Made by a program: the position numbers and the translations under genes. A stretch of 64,000 bases of DNA from Phaeacidiphilus oryzae TH49 (GTDB taxonomy: Bacteria; Actinomycetota; Actinomycetes; Streptomycetales; Streptomycetaceae): assembly GCF_000744815.1 (NCBI RefSeq), contig NZ_JQMQ01000005.1, forward strand, positions 4,855,801 to 4,919,800. The letters are read 5' to 3'. Below the pieces are notes generated by a model. That model was not told the DNA's origin. It worked only from the letters and a program-made list of their open reading frames with translations, and made no database searches. Shown here piece by piece: positions 43,991 to 51,273 of this stretch. Within the stretch, counting starts at the first letter, position 1, and each line of letters opens with the position of its first letter.

Positions 43991-44728
43991 ATGGCCGGGC
44001 AGCAGCCCCAGCCCAGGAACGTCGTCGTCACCGGCGGCGGGACCGGGATCGGCCTGGCCGCGGCCCGTGGCTTCGCCGAGGCCGGCGACCGGGTGGTGAT
44101 CGTGGGCCGGCGCCGCGAGATCCTGGAGGCCGCCGCGGAGTCGCTCGGGCCCGCCGTGCGGCCGATGGTCTGCGACCTCGCCGACCCGGAGGCGGTGGAC
44201 CGGCTGGTGGCGCGACTGCCGGAGCGGATCGACGTCCTGGTCAACAACGCGGGCAGCCGGGAGACGGCCTCCGGGGTGGGCACCCGTGCGGTGCTCGCGC
44301 GATGGCGGGGGGACTTCGAGCGGAACGTGCTGACCGCCGTGCTGCTGACCGAGGCGGTCCGGGACCGGCTGCCGAGCGGCACCGGCCGGGTGATCACCGT
44401 GTCCTCGGTGGCGGCGCTGCGCGGGGCCGGGTCCTACGGGGCGGCCAAGGCGGCGCTGCACGCGTGGAACCACACCCTGGCGGCCCAGTTGGGGCCGTCG
44501 GGGGTCACCGCGAACGTGGTGGCGCCCGGCACGATCGCCGGCACGGAGTTCTTCGGCGGCCGCTGGAACGACGCGGAGTCCAACCGGCGGGCGAGCCGGA
44601 CGCTGGTGGGGCGGGTCGGCGCGCCGGAGGACGTCGCCGCGGCGATCCGCTTCCTGGCCTCGCCGGAGGCGGGCTACGTCACCGGCGAGATCCTCCACTG
44701 CAACGGCGGCGAGCTGCTGGGCCGTTGA
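43991..44728 (+). CDS. Short-chain dehydrogenase/reductase (SDR)
   Basis: 245 residues, classical SDR. The Rossmann nucleotide motif TGGGTGIG lies at 14-21, with NNAG at 85-88. Catalytic residues are Ser138/139 in TVSSVAALRG, Tyr149 and Lys153 in YGAAK. A C-terminal PEDVAAAIRFLASPEAGYVTGEILHCNGGELLG segment is typical of 3-oxoacyl-ACP-reductase-like SDRs. The cofactor is probably NADP(H), since GRRRE after strand 2 is basic. ATG 43991 has GGGAGG six bases upstream; ATG 43985 abuts that site. Its substrate cannot be inferred from context. Confidence 0.9.
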   Translation: MAGQQPQPRNVVVTGGGTGIGLAAARGFAEAGDRVVIVGRRREILEAAAESLGPAVRPMVCDLADPEAVDRLVARLPERIDVLVNNAGSRETASGVGTRAVLARWRGDFERNVLTAVLLTEAVRDRLPSGTGRVITVSSVAALRGAGSYGAAKAALHAWNHTLAAQLGPSGVTANVVAPGTIAGTEFFGGRWNDAESNRRASRTLVGRVGAPEDVAAAIRFLASPEAGYVTGEILHCNGGELLGR

Positions 44729-44758
44729 CCCCGCGCCCCTCGACCGCGGGCCCCTCGA

Positions 44759-44775
44759 CCGCGCCGGAGGCGCGG
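44759..44775. terminator. Short hairpin between convergent genes
   Basis: CCGCGCC (44759-44765) pairs with GGCGCGG (44769-44775) across a three-base loop, between the SDR stop (44728) and the DUF2891 stop (44787). A short direct repeat, CCCCTCGACCGCG, precedes it at about 44736-44762. Confidence 0.4.
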
Positions 44776-44786
44776 CCTTCCGCGTG

Positions 44787-45710
44787 CTACCGCAGGCCCG
44801 CCCGCAAGGCGAACGTCGCCAGCCAGTGGGCGGTGGTGAAGTCCGTGGAGGAGAGGTGGCTCCGCGCCGCGGCCAGATGGGCGTCGGCCGCCTCCGGGGC
44901 GTAGGCGCGGAGGCTGGTGGCGCGGGTGAGGCACAGGCCGATGAGGTGGCCGATCTGGGGGTCGGAAGGGTCGGTGATCCGCGGCGGTGTGAGGAGCGGG
45001 CCGAAGGACGGCAGGAAGCCGCGCAGCCACTCCGCGAACTCGCCCGCCGGGAGGACCCGGCGCATCGCGTCCGCCTCGGTCAGCGCGGGGGAGAGGAAGT
45101 CCTGGCCGGAGGGCTCCCAGTGGACGGGCGCGTCGTGGTCCTCGCGGAACCAGTCCAGCAGCCGTCGCCGGACCGGCCGGAGCAGTTCGGGGTGGCCCGC
45201 GGCCTCCGCCGAGTCCAGGACCAGGCCGAGCGCGAAGGCGCTGTTCGCGTGCACCCCGTGCCGGACCGGGTACGCGGCCTTCGGCAGCCAGTCGAGCAGC
45301 AGCTCGGCGACCGCGTCCGCGCCCGGCGCGAGGGCCCCCGCCCAGCGGGTGCCCGCGCACTCCGCCGCGAGGGCGAGGAGCCAGGCCCAGCCGTAGGGGC
45401 GTTCGAAGGACGGGTGGCCGAGGAGGAAGCGGGCCTCCTGGGCGATGCCGGCCGGGGTCAGCTGCCGGTCCAGGAGGGATTCGGCCGCCGAGGCCGTCCC
45501 GGGGTCGAGGTCCGCGCGGTCCGTCCGCAGCACCCGGACCAGGAGCCAGTGCATGTGGACCGAGGAGTGCCAGTCGTAGGAGCCGGCGAAGACTGGGTGG
45601 CGCTCCCGCGGCGGCACCAGGTCCTGCGGCCCCGTCAGCAGATGGCCGGGGGCGTACGGATACGCCCGGTCGATGTTGGCGAGGGCCAGTCGCGTGAACT
45701 CGCGGATCAA
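44787..45710 (-). CDS. DUF2891 family protein in the pyroglutamate operon
   Basis: 307 residues, helical, soluble, without a signal peptide. It has the look of a DUF2891 protein: [41 protein letters not shown] and [20 protein letters not shown], the kind of paired-helix pattern seen in alpha/alpha-toroid proteins. The function is unknown. The TTG start at 45710 overlaps the pcp stop (TTGA) behind a GGAAGG site, so it is co-translated with pyroglutamyl peptidase as the last gene of the leftward operon. A role linked to pyroglutamyl peptides is an inference from context only. Confidence 0.78.
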   Translation of the reverse strand: MIREFTRLALANIDRAYPYAPGHLLTGPQDLVPPRERHPVFAGSYDWHSSVHMHWLLVRVLRTDRADLDPGTASAAESLLDRQLTPAGIAQEARFLLGHPSFERPYGWAWLLALAAECAGTRWAGALAPGADAVAELLLDWLPKAAYPVRHGVHANSAFALGLVLDSAEAAGHPELLRPVRRRLLDWFREDHDAPVHWEPSGQDFLSPALTEADAMRRVLPAGEFAEWLRGFLPSFGPLLTPPRITDPSDPQIGHLIGLCLTRATSLRAYAPEAADAHLAAARSHLSSTDFTTAHWLATFALRAGLR

Positions 45711-46330
45711 TGCAGGGCGCCTTCCGCGGCCCGGATCTCCGCGCCGGCGCGGGCCGCCTCGGCGATCGCGCGGAGGGCCTTCGCCGCCTCGGGGACGGCC
45801 AGCGAGGGAGCCTCCCGGTCCAGCACCTGTTCCGGCGCATACGGCAGGTGGACGAAGCCGCCGCGCATCTCCGGCCGCTCGGTGGCGATCAGGTGCGCCA
45901 GACCGTAGGCGACGTGGTTGCAGACGAAGGTGCCGGCGGTGTTGGACACCGCGGCCGGGACGCCCGCCCGGCGCGCGGCCGCCACGCAGGCCTTGACCGG
46001 GAGGGTGGAGAAGTAGGCCGCCGGGCCGCCCGCCACGACCGGCTCGTCGATCGGCTGCCGGCCGGCGTTGTCCGGGATCCGGGCGTCGTCGACGTTGACC
46101 GCCACCCGCTCGACGGTGACCTGGTTGCGGCCGCCGGCCTGGCCGACGGCGAGGACGAGGTCGGGGTCGTGGGCGTCCACCGCGGCCCGCAGGTCGTCCA
46201 GGGCCGCGCCGAACTCGCAGCGGAGCTGGACGGCCGCGAAGCCCTCCGTCTCGCCGAGGAGCCGGACGGCCTCCCAGGAGGGGTTGACGGTCTCGCCGCC
46301 GAAGGGCGCGAATCCGGTGAGGAGGATCAA
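45707..46330 (-). CDS. pcp: Pyrrolidone-carboxylate (pyroglutamyl) peptidase
   Basis: 207 residues, cytoplasmic cysteine peptidase of family C15. It removes N-terminal pyroglutamate from peptides. The family start [20 protein letters not shown] is clear; [13 protein letters not shown], the catalytic Cys in [16 protein letters not shown] and the HLPYAPEQ segment follow. The start is TTG 46330, because GAGAGGA lies upstream and the family's first strand begins right after it. It lies 35 bases after the DUF979 gene and overlaps the DUF2891 start by four bases. The free pyroglutamate it yields is the substrate of PxpABC encoded on the other arm of the locus. Confidence 0.92.
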   Translation of the reverse strand: MILLTGFAPFGGETVNPSWEAVRLLGETEGFAAVQLRCEFGAALDDLRAAVDAHDPDLVLAVGQAGGRNQVTVERVAVNVDDARIPDNAGRQPIDEPVVAGGPAAYFSTLPVKACVAAARRAGVPAAVSNTAGTFVCNHVAYGLAHLIATERPEMRGGFVHLPYAPEQVLDREAPSLAVPEAAKALRAIAEAARAGAEIRAAEGALH

Positions 46331-46365
46331 GGCGGGTTTCCTCTCGTACGGGGGTCGGGCGGGGA

Positions 46366-47334
46366 TCAGAAGGCGAAGAGCGAGATGGTCCCGACGCAGC
46401 AGACCAGCAGCCCGCCGGCGGTGGGGAGTTGGGCCTTGATCGGGCCGTAGCGGTCCTTCAGCTCCAGCAGCGCGGCCGGGACGATGTTGAAGTTGGCGGC
46501 CATCGGGGTGCACAGCGTTCCGCAGAAGCCGGCGAGCATCCCGACGGCGAGGACGCAGGGCGCGTTGCCGTGCATCTGCTGGATCAGGATCGGCCAGCCG
46601 ACCGCCGCGGTCATCACCGGGAAGGCGGCGAAGGCGTTGCCCATGATGACGGTGAACAGGGCCATTCCGACGCAGTAGACGACCACCGCGAGGAAGGTGT
46701 CGTTGTGTGGGAGGACGTGCCCGACCAGCTTGCCGACCTGGTCGCCGACCCCGGCGGCGGTGAACACCGCGCCCAGGATGGAGAGGAGCTGGGGCAGGAA
46801 GAGGGCCCAGCCCATGGACTCCAGCATCCCCCGCCCCGCGTGGAGCGCGACCCCCGGATTCCGCTCCTTGACCACGATCAGGCCGACGACCAGCGCGATG
46901 ATCGCGCCGATGCCGAGCCCGAGGATGGTCTCCGAGCCCTTCTCCAGCACCGGCTGGCCGCCGATCGAGACCTTCTTGACCAGCACCGCGCAGACCATGG
47001 CCACCACCGGGATGGTCAGCGCGGGAAGGAACAGCTTCCCGCCCAGCCGGTCCGAGGCGCGCTGCCGCTCCTCCTCACTGGTGGTGCGCTGCTGCCCGCG
47101 GCCGGTGAAGCCGAAGCCGGCCAGGCAGACCATCACCAGCACCGCGACGCCCAGCGGCTGGGCCGGCGCGTGCCCGCTGACCACGAAGGAGCTGTAGCCG
47201 AAGCCGAGCCCCAGCAGGCCCCAGAAGGCGGCGCTGCCCCAGCGCTTGGGGTTGCTGCGGTCGACGGCCATCTGGCCGGCCATCACCACGAAGATGAGTC
47301 CCACCAGCCAGTAGAACCATTCGGCGCGGATCAT
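46366..47334 (-). CDS. DUF979 membrane protein, putative 5-oxoproline permease subunit
   Basis: 322 residues with about ten hydrophobic spans, no signal peptide. [29 protein letters not shown] at the N-terminus and [29 protein letters not shown] / [24 protein letters not shown] in the middle are characteristic of DUF979. It pairs with DUF969: ATG 47334 overlaps the DUF969 stop (ATGA). In many genomes DUF969-DUF979 travel with pcp and pxpABC, suggesting a two-part transporter for pyroglutamate or pyroglutamyl peptides. Transport has not, to my knowledge, been shown for this pair. Confidence 0.85.
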   Translation of the reverse strand: MIRAEWFYWLVGLIFVVMAGQMAVDRSNPKRWGSAAFWGLLGLGFGYSSFVVSGHAPAQPLGVAVLVMVCLAGFGFTGRGQQRTTSEEERQRASDRLGGKLFLPALTIPVVAMVCAVLVKKVSIGGQPVLEKGSETILGLGIGAIIALVVGLIVVKERNPGVALHAGRGMLESMGWALFLPQLLSILGAVFTAAGVGDQVGKLVGHVLPHNDTFLAVVVYCVGMALFTVIMGNAFAAFPVMTAAVGWPILIQQMHGNAPCVLAVGMLAGFCGTLCTPMAANFNIVPAALLELKDRYGPIKAQLPTAGGLLVCCVGTISLFAF

Positions 47335-48065
47335 CGGGCGGTCTCCTCGGAGGTGGTGGTGACGGCGGCCGGCTGGGCCTCGGCGGCGGCCGCGGCGAGT
47401 TCGCGGTCCAGGCGGCGGTCGAACCAGAGCAGCCGGGCACCGTGGATGACGAGGGCGCAGGCGGCGATCGGTATCGCCCACAGAGCGAGCTGCACCGGCT
47501 CCAGGTTCACGTGGTAGGAGGCGTCGACCAGGCTGGTGATGAGCAGGATCGAGCCGACGGCGAGGAAGCAGTCCTCACCGAAGAAGAGCCCCACGGTGTC
47601 GGCGCTGGCGCTGAAGGAGAGCACCTTCTCGCGGACCCGGTCGGGGAGTTCGGCCACCTTGCCCCGGCGCTCGGCGGCGGCCTCGGCCATCGGACCGACC
47701 ATCGGCCGCACGGTCTGCGCGGGTCCGGCGATGGTGGAGAGGCCCACGGCGGCGGTGAGTTGGCGCAGCAGGAGGTAGAGCGCGAGGTAGCGGCCGGTGG
47801 TGAGCCGGGACAACCGGGCGATCACCTTGCGGGCCTGGGCCTGCAGCCCGTTCCGCTCCAGCAGGCCGATCACCGGCAGGGTGATGGCGAAGATCGTCAC
47901 GGACCGGCTGGACGCGAACCCGTTGCCGAAGGTGGCGAGGATCTGCGAGACCGAGAGCTTGCCGAGGAGACCGGTGACGATGCCGGCCACTCCCACCACC
48001 AACAGGGGGTTGCGTTTGGTCGCGAACCCGAGGACTACCACGAGCACGCCGAGCAGAACGATCAT
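47331..48065 (-). CDS. DUF969 membrane protein, putative 5-oxoproline permease subunit
   Basis: 244 residues with about six hydrophobic spans. It starts MIVLLGVLVVVLGFATKRNPLLVVGVAGIVTGLLG and has GPAQTVRPMVGPMAEAAAERR and FSASADTVGLFFGEDCFLAVGS loops typical of DUF969. GGAGGG lies seven bases before ATG 48065. It is the first gene of the leftward operon, 53 bases downstream of a perfect palindrome that is probably the GntR operator. With DUF979 it probably forms the permease of the pyroglutamate locus. Confidence 0.85.
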   Translation of the reverse strand: MIVLLGVLVVVLGFATKRNPLLVVGVAGIVTGLLGKLSVSQILATFGNGFASSRSVTIFAITLPVIGLLERNGLQAQARKVIARLSRLTTGRYLALYLLLRQLTAAVGLSTIAGPAQTVRPMVGPMAEAAAERRGKVAELPDRVREKVLSFSASADTVGLFFGEDCFLAVGSILLITSLVDASYHVNLEPVQLALWAIPIAACALVIHGARLLWFDRRLDRELAAAAAEAQPAAVTTTSEETAR

Positions 48066-48117
48066 TGGGCGTCCCTCCGGTCTCAGTTGTTGCGTACGGA
48101 CTGCGGAGGACGCTAAA

Positions 48118-48134
48118 TGATTGTTGAACAATCA
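48118..48134. promoter_or_regulatory. Palindromic GntR operator inside the leftward promoter
   Basis: TGATTGTT-G-AACAATCA is a perfect 8-bp inverted repeat around one base. On the minus strand it fills the spacer between TTGTGT (48139-48134) and a -10-like TAGCGT (48115-48110). GTTGAACAAT recurs at the rightward pxp promoter. A GntR regulator binding here would block RNA polymerase. Confidence 0.75.
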
Positions 48135-48167
48135 CACAAGGGGTGGGACTCTTCGTTTTCCTGGCTT

Positions 48168-48848
48168 TTACATGGGCGCGGCGGCGACCCGGGCGTAGGC
48201 CTCGACCAGCTGGCGCCGCGAGTCCTCCAGGTAGAAGGCCAGCTCCTGGGCGGCCTTCCCGGCGTCCCCCGAGGCCAGGGTCTCCAGCAGCTGCCGGTTC
48301 CGGCCCAGATAAGGCTCGTGGAAGCGGCGCGGATCCCCCATCGCGTGGAAGGCCAGCCGCAGCTCGGCCAGCACCCCCACCATCAGCCGGTCCACATGGG
48401 GGCTGCCGGCCAGTCCGGCCAGCGCCTGGTGGAAGCGGATGTCCGCGGTGCCGCAGGCCTTCCAGTCGGCCCTGCGGGCCGCCTCCTCGCCGGCGGCCAC
48501 CGCCTCGCGGGCCGCGGCGAGGTCGAAGCTCCGCTCCCCGGCGGGAAGTTCGGCGAGTTCGCGGAGGGCACCGCACTCGATCAGCCGCCGCACCCGGTAG
48601 AGGTCGGCCAGATCCTCCACGGTCAGCCGGCGCACCCGGACGCCCTTGTTCGGCTGGTGGCTCAGCAGGCCGTCCTGGGTGAGCAGCCGGAACGCCTCGC
48701 GCAGGGTGTTGCGGGAGACCCCCAGCTCCGTCGCCAGCTCCGTCTCCACCAGGCGGCAGCCGGGCTCCAGCAGCCCTTCGGTGATCCGCTCCCGCAGCGC
48801 CTCGGCGGCCCGCCGCGCGCTGCCCGCGCTCTCCCCCGATGCGGACAT
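48168..48848 (-). CDS. GntR/FadR-type regulator of pyroglutamate use
   Basis: 226 residues. The N-terminal winged helix is of GntR type (AEALRERITEGLLEPGCRLVETELATELGVSRNTLREAFRLLTQDGLLSHQPNKGVRVRR, about 15-75), followed by a C-terminal helical FCD ligand domain (DLADLYRVRRLIECGALREL, DIRFHQALAGLAGSPHVDRLM, AFYLEDSRRQLVEAY). FCD regulators usually sense a carboxylic acid, here probably 5-oxoproline, and repress neighbouring genes. ATG 48848 has GGGAGG upstream. It sits between the two operons, each with a TTGAACAA-type palindrome, so it probably represses both. Confidence 0.9.
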   Translation of the reverse strand: MSASGESAGSARRAAEALRERITEGLLEPGCRLVETELATELGVSRNTLREAFRLLTQDGLLSHQPNKGVRVRRLTVEDLADLYRVRRLIECGALRELAELPAGERSFDLAAAREAVAAGEEAARRADWKACGTADIRFHQALAGLAGSPHVDRLMVGVLAELRLAFHAMGDPRRFHEPYLGRNRQLLETLASGDAGKAAQELAFYLEDSRRQLVEAYARVAAAPM

Positions 48849-48928
48849 CGAGCCCTCCCTCGTCCTACCCACCGGTCCCCGGCCCTCGATGATCAGTCAA
48901 GCCGAGCGCCGTTCTCCGCGCAACGTCC

Positions 48929-48957
48929 TTGCGGGATCGTTGAACAATTCCTAGTCT
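48929..48957 (+). promoter_or_regulatory. pxpABC promoter with embedded operator
   Basis: TTGCGG (-35, 48929-48934), a 17-base spacer, and TAGTCT (-10, 48952-48957). The spacer holds GATCGTTGAACAATTC, a near copy of the 48118-48134 palindrome. The GTG of pxpA begins seven bases after the -10, so the mRNA is probably leaderless. Confidence 0.75.
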
Positions 48958-48964
48958 TGCGGGC

Positions 48965-49717
48965 GTGATCGACTTGAACGCGGATCTCGGCGAGGGCTTC
49001 GGCCGCTGGACGCTCACCGACGACGAGGCCCTGCTCTCCATCGTCACCAGCGCCAACATCGCCTGCGGCTTCCACGCCGGCGACCCGGCCACCATGCGCC
49101 GGGTCTGCGAGCTCGCCGCCGAGCGCGGGGTGCGGATCGGCGCCCAGGTCTCCTACCGCGACCTGGCCGGATTCGGCCGCCGCGCGATGGACGTGCCGCC
49201 CGCCGAGCTCACCGCCGAGATCGCCTACCAGATCGGCGCCCTGGAGCTGTTCGCCCGTGCGGCCGGCTCCGCGGTCAGCTACGTCAAACCGCACGGGGCC
49301 CTCTACAACCGGGTCGTCCACGACGAGGAGCAGGCCGCAGCGGTGGTGGCGGGGGTGCGCCTGGCCGGCGAGCCGATGCCGGTGCTCGGCCTGCCCGGCT
49401 CCGCGCTCCTCGCCGCCGCGGCGGAGGCCGGACTCGACGCCGTGCCGGAGGCCTTCGCCGACCGGGCGTACACCCCGCAGGGGACGCTGGCCTCCCGCCG
49501 CGAGCCGGGGGCCGTGCTGCACGATCCGGACGCCATCGTCGATCGTTCCGTCGGCATCGCCCGGGACCAGGAGATCACCGCCGCCGACGGCACCCGGCTG
49601 GCGCTGCGCGCCCGCTCGCTCTGCCTCCACGGGGACACCCCGGGCGCGTCCGAGATCGCCCGCCGGGTCCGGGACGGGCTGACCGCGGCCGGCGTCCCGA
49701 TCAAGCCCTTCGCATGA
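48965..49717 (+). CDS. pxpA: 5-oxoprolinase subunit A (LamB/YcsF family)
   Basis: 250 residues. It is the A subunit of the prokaryotic ATP-dependent 5-oxoprolinase, which opens pyroglutamate to glutamate. The family start IDLNADLGEGFGRW, ANIACGFHAGDPATM with likely metal-binding His, YVKPHGALYN, and ALRARSLCLHGDTPGA are all present, and length is normal. GTG 48965 has no Shine-Dalgarno but sits seven bases after a good -10 box, consistent with a leaderless message. pxpB starts inside its stop (ATGA). Confidence 0.95.
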   Translation: MIDLNADLGEGFGRWTLTDDEALLSIVTSANIACGFHAGDPATMRRVCELAAERGVRIGAQVSYRDLAGFGRRAMDVPPAELTAEIAYQIGALELFARAAGSAVSYVKPHGALYNRVVHDEEQAAAVVAGVRLAGEPMPVLGLPGSALLAAAAEAGLDAVPEAFADRAYTPQGTLASRREPGAVLHDPDAIVDRSVGIARDQEITAADGTRLALRARSLCLHGDTPGASEIARRVRDGLTAAGVPIKPFA

Positions 49718-50367
49718 CCGCGCCGACGCGGGCCGCGCGGATGCGGGCGCTGCCGGTGGGCCGGCGGGCGCTGCTGCTGGAGTTCCCGGACGGCCCGGCG
49801 GCGGAGGCCTTCCACGCCGAGCTGCTGCGCCGGCGGGCGGAGACCCCGGCCGCCGTACCGGCCGCCGAGATCGTGCCCGGGGCGCGCACCGTCCTCCTCG
49901 ACGGGGTGCCCGAACCCGAGGCGCTGGCAGCCGAGTTGACGAGCTGGCGGATCCGTTCCGCGGCGGCAGGGGACGGCCCCGCGGTGGAGATCCCGGTGCG
50001 CTACGACGGGCCGGACGTGGCGGACGTCGCCCGGCTGTGGGGCGTCCGGCCGGAGGAGGTCGGGCGGATCCACTCCGCGGCGGAGTACCGGGTGGCGTTC
50101 TGCGGCTTCGCGCCGGGCTTCGGCTATCTGACCGGGCTGCCGGCGCGGTACGAGGTGCCGCGCCGGGACAACCCGCGGACCGTGGTGCCGGTCGGCTCGG
50201 TCGGCCTGGCCGGCCCGTACACCGGCGTCTATCCGCGGTCCTCTCCCGGCGGTTGGCAGCTCATCGGCACCAGCGACGCCGAGCTGTGGGACCCGGAGCG
50301 GGAGCCGGCGGCGCTGCTGTCCCCTGGCACCCGGGTGCGGTTCGTGCCGGCGGGGGAACGGTGGTGA
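49714..50367 (+). CDS. pxpB: 5-oxoprolinase subunit B (KipI-like)
   Basis: 217 residues. The CT_C_D (AHS1/KipI) domain is visible: EIPVRYDGPDVADVARLWGVRPEEVGRIHSAAEYRVAFCGFAPGFGYLTGLP, then PRTVVPVGSVGLAGPYTGVYPRSSPGGWQLIGTS. It pairs with PxpC to form the ATP-using part of 5-oxoprolinase. Overlap of ATG 49714 with the pxpA stop and of its own stop with pxpC shows a tightly coupled operon. The B and C subunits are separate here, not fused. Confidence 0.94.
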   Translation: MTAPTRAARMRALPVGRRALLLEFPDGPAAEAFHAELLRRRAETPAAVPAAEIVPGARTVLLDGVPEPEALAAELTSWRIRSAAAGDGPAVEIPVRYDGPDVADVARLWGVRPEEVGRIHSAAEYRVAFCGFAPGFGYLTGLPARYEVPRRDNPRTVVPVGSVGLAGPYTGVYPRSSPGGWQLIGTSDAELWDPEREPAALLSPGTRVRFVPAGERW

Positions 50368-51248
50368 GCGGCGGGCGGCCGGTGCTCGCCGTCGTACGGG
50401 CGGGAGCGCTGACCACCGTCCAGGACCTCGGCCGGCCCGGGCTGGCGCACCTCGGCGTGCCGCGCTCGGGCGCCCTGGACCAGCCGGCGCACCGGCTGGC
50501 CAACCGGCTGGTGGGCAACCCGGAGTCGGCGGCCGGACTGGAGACCACGCTGGACGGCTGCGCGCTGCGCGCGGAGGGCGGCCCGGTGCTGGCGGCGGTG
50601 ACCGGAGCGCCGTGCGCGGTACGGGTGGACGGGCGGCCGGCCCCCTGGGGCGCGGCGGTGCGCGTCCCGGACGGCGGGGTGCTGGACGTGGGCCGGGCCG
50701 AGGAGGGGCTGCGCTCGTACCTGGCGGTGGCCGGCGGGCTGGCCGTGCGGCGGGTGCTCGGCAGCAGCTCGACCGACCTGCTGTCGGGGCTCGGGCCGGA
50801 GCGGCTGACGGAGGGTCAGAAGCTGGAGCTGGGTGAGCCGGAGGGCCTGCCGGCGGTCGCCGGGGACCTCCCGCCGGCGCCGGGCGCGCGGCCGCCGCGC
50901 GAGCTGGTGCTGCCGCTGCGGCTGGGGCCGCGGGCGGACTGGTTCACCGCGGAGGCGCTGGCGGGCCTGGTACGCCACCGGTACCTGGTCTCCTCCGAGT
51001 CCAACCGGATCGGGCTGCGGGTGGAGGGGCCGGCGCTGCGGCGGTCCCGGGCGGGGGAGCTGCCGTCCGAGGGGATGGTGCTGGGCGCCGTGCAGGTGCC
51101 CCCCAGCGGGCGGCCGGTGCTGTTCCTGGCCGACCATCCGACCACCGGCGGGTACCCGGTGGTGGGCGTCGTCGACGACCCGGGGGCGCTGGCGGGCGCG
51201 GCGCAGGCGGTGCCGGGGACGCCGGTGCGGTTCACGGCGGCGGGCTGA
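50364..51248 (+). CDS. pxpC: 5-oxoprolinase subunit C (KipA-like)
   Basis: 294 residues. The CT_A_B (AHS2/KipA) domain is shown by VVRAGALTTVQDLGRPGLAHLGVPRSGALDQPAHRLANRLVGNP, SYLAVAGGLAVRRVLGSSSTDLLSGLGP, and the C-terminal GAVQVPPSGRPVLFLADHPTTGGYPVVGVV. GTG 50364 overlaps the pxpB stop (GTGA). It is the last gene of the operon and faces copA; a hairpin lies between the two stops. Confidence 0.94.
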   Translation: MSGGRPVLAVVRAGALTTVQDLGRPGLAHLGVPRSGALDQPAHRLANRLVGNPESAAGLETTLDGCALRAEGGPVLAAVTGAPCAVRVDGRPAPWGAAVRVPDGGVLDVGRAEEGLRSYLAVAGGLAVRRVLGSSSTDLLSGLGPERLTEGQKLELGEPEGLPAVAGDLPPAPGARPPRELVLPLRLGPRADWFTAEALAGLVRHRYLVSSESNRIGLRVEGPALRRSRAGELPSEGMVLGAVQVPPSGRPVLFLADHPTTGGYPVVGVVDDPGALAGAAQAVPGTPVRFTAAG

Positions 51249-51270
51249 GGCGGGGCCGGGCGGCCCCGCC
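51249..51270. terminator. Bidirectional terminator between pxpC and copA
   Basis: GGCGGGGCC (51249-51257) and GGCCCCGCC (51262-51270) form a perfect 9-bp stem with a GGGC loop, filling the 25-base gap between the convergent stops. Confidence 0.75.
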
Positions 51271-51273
51271 GGC

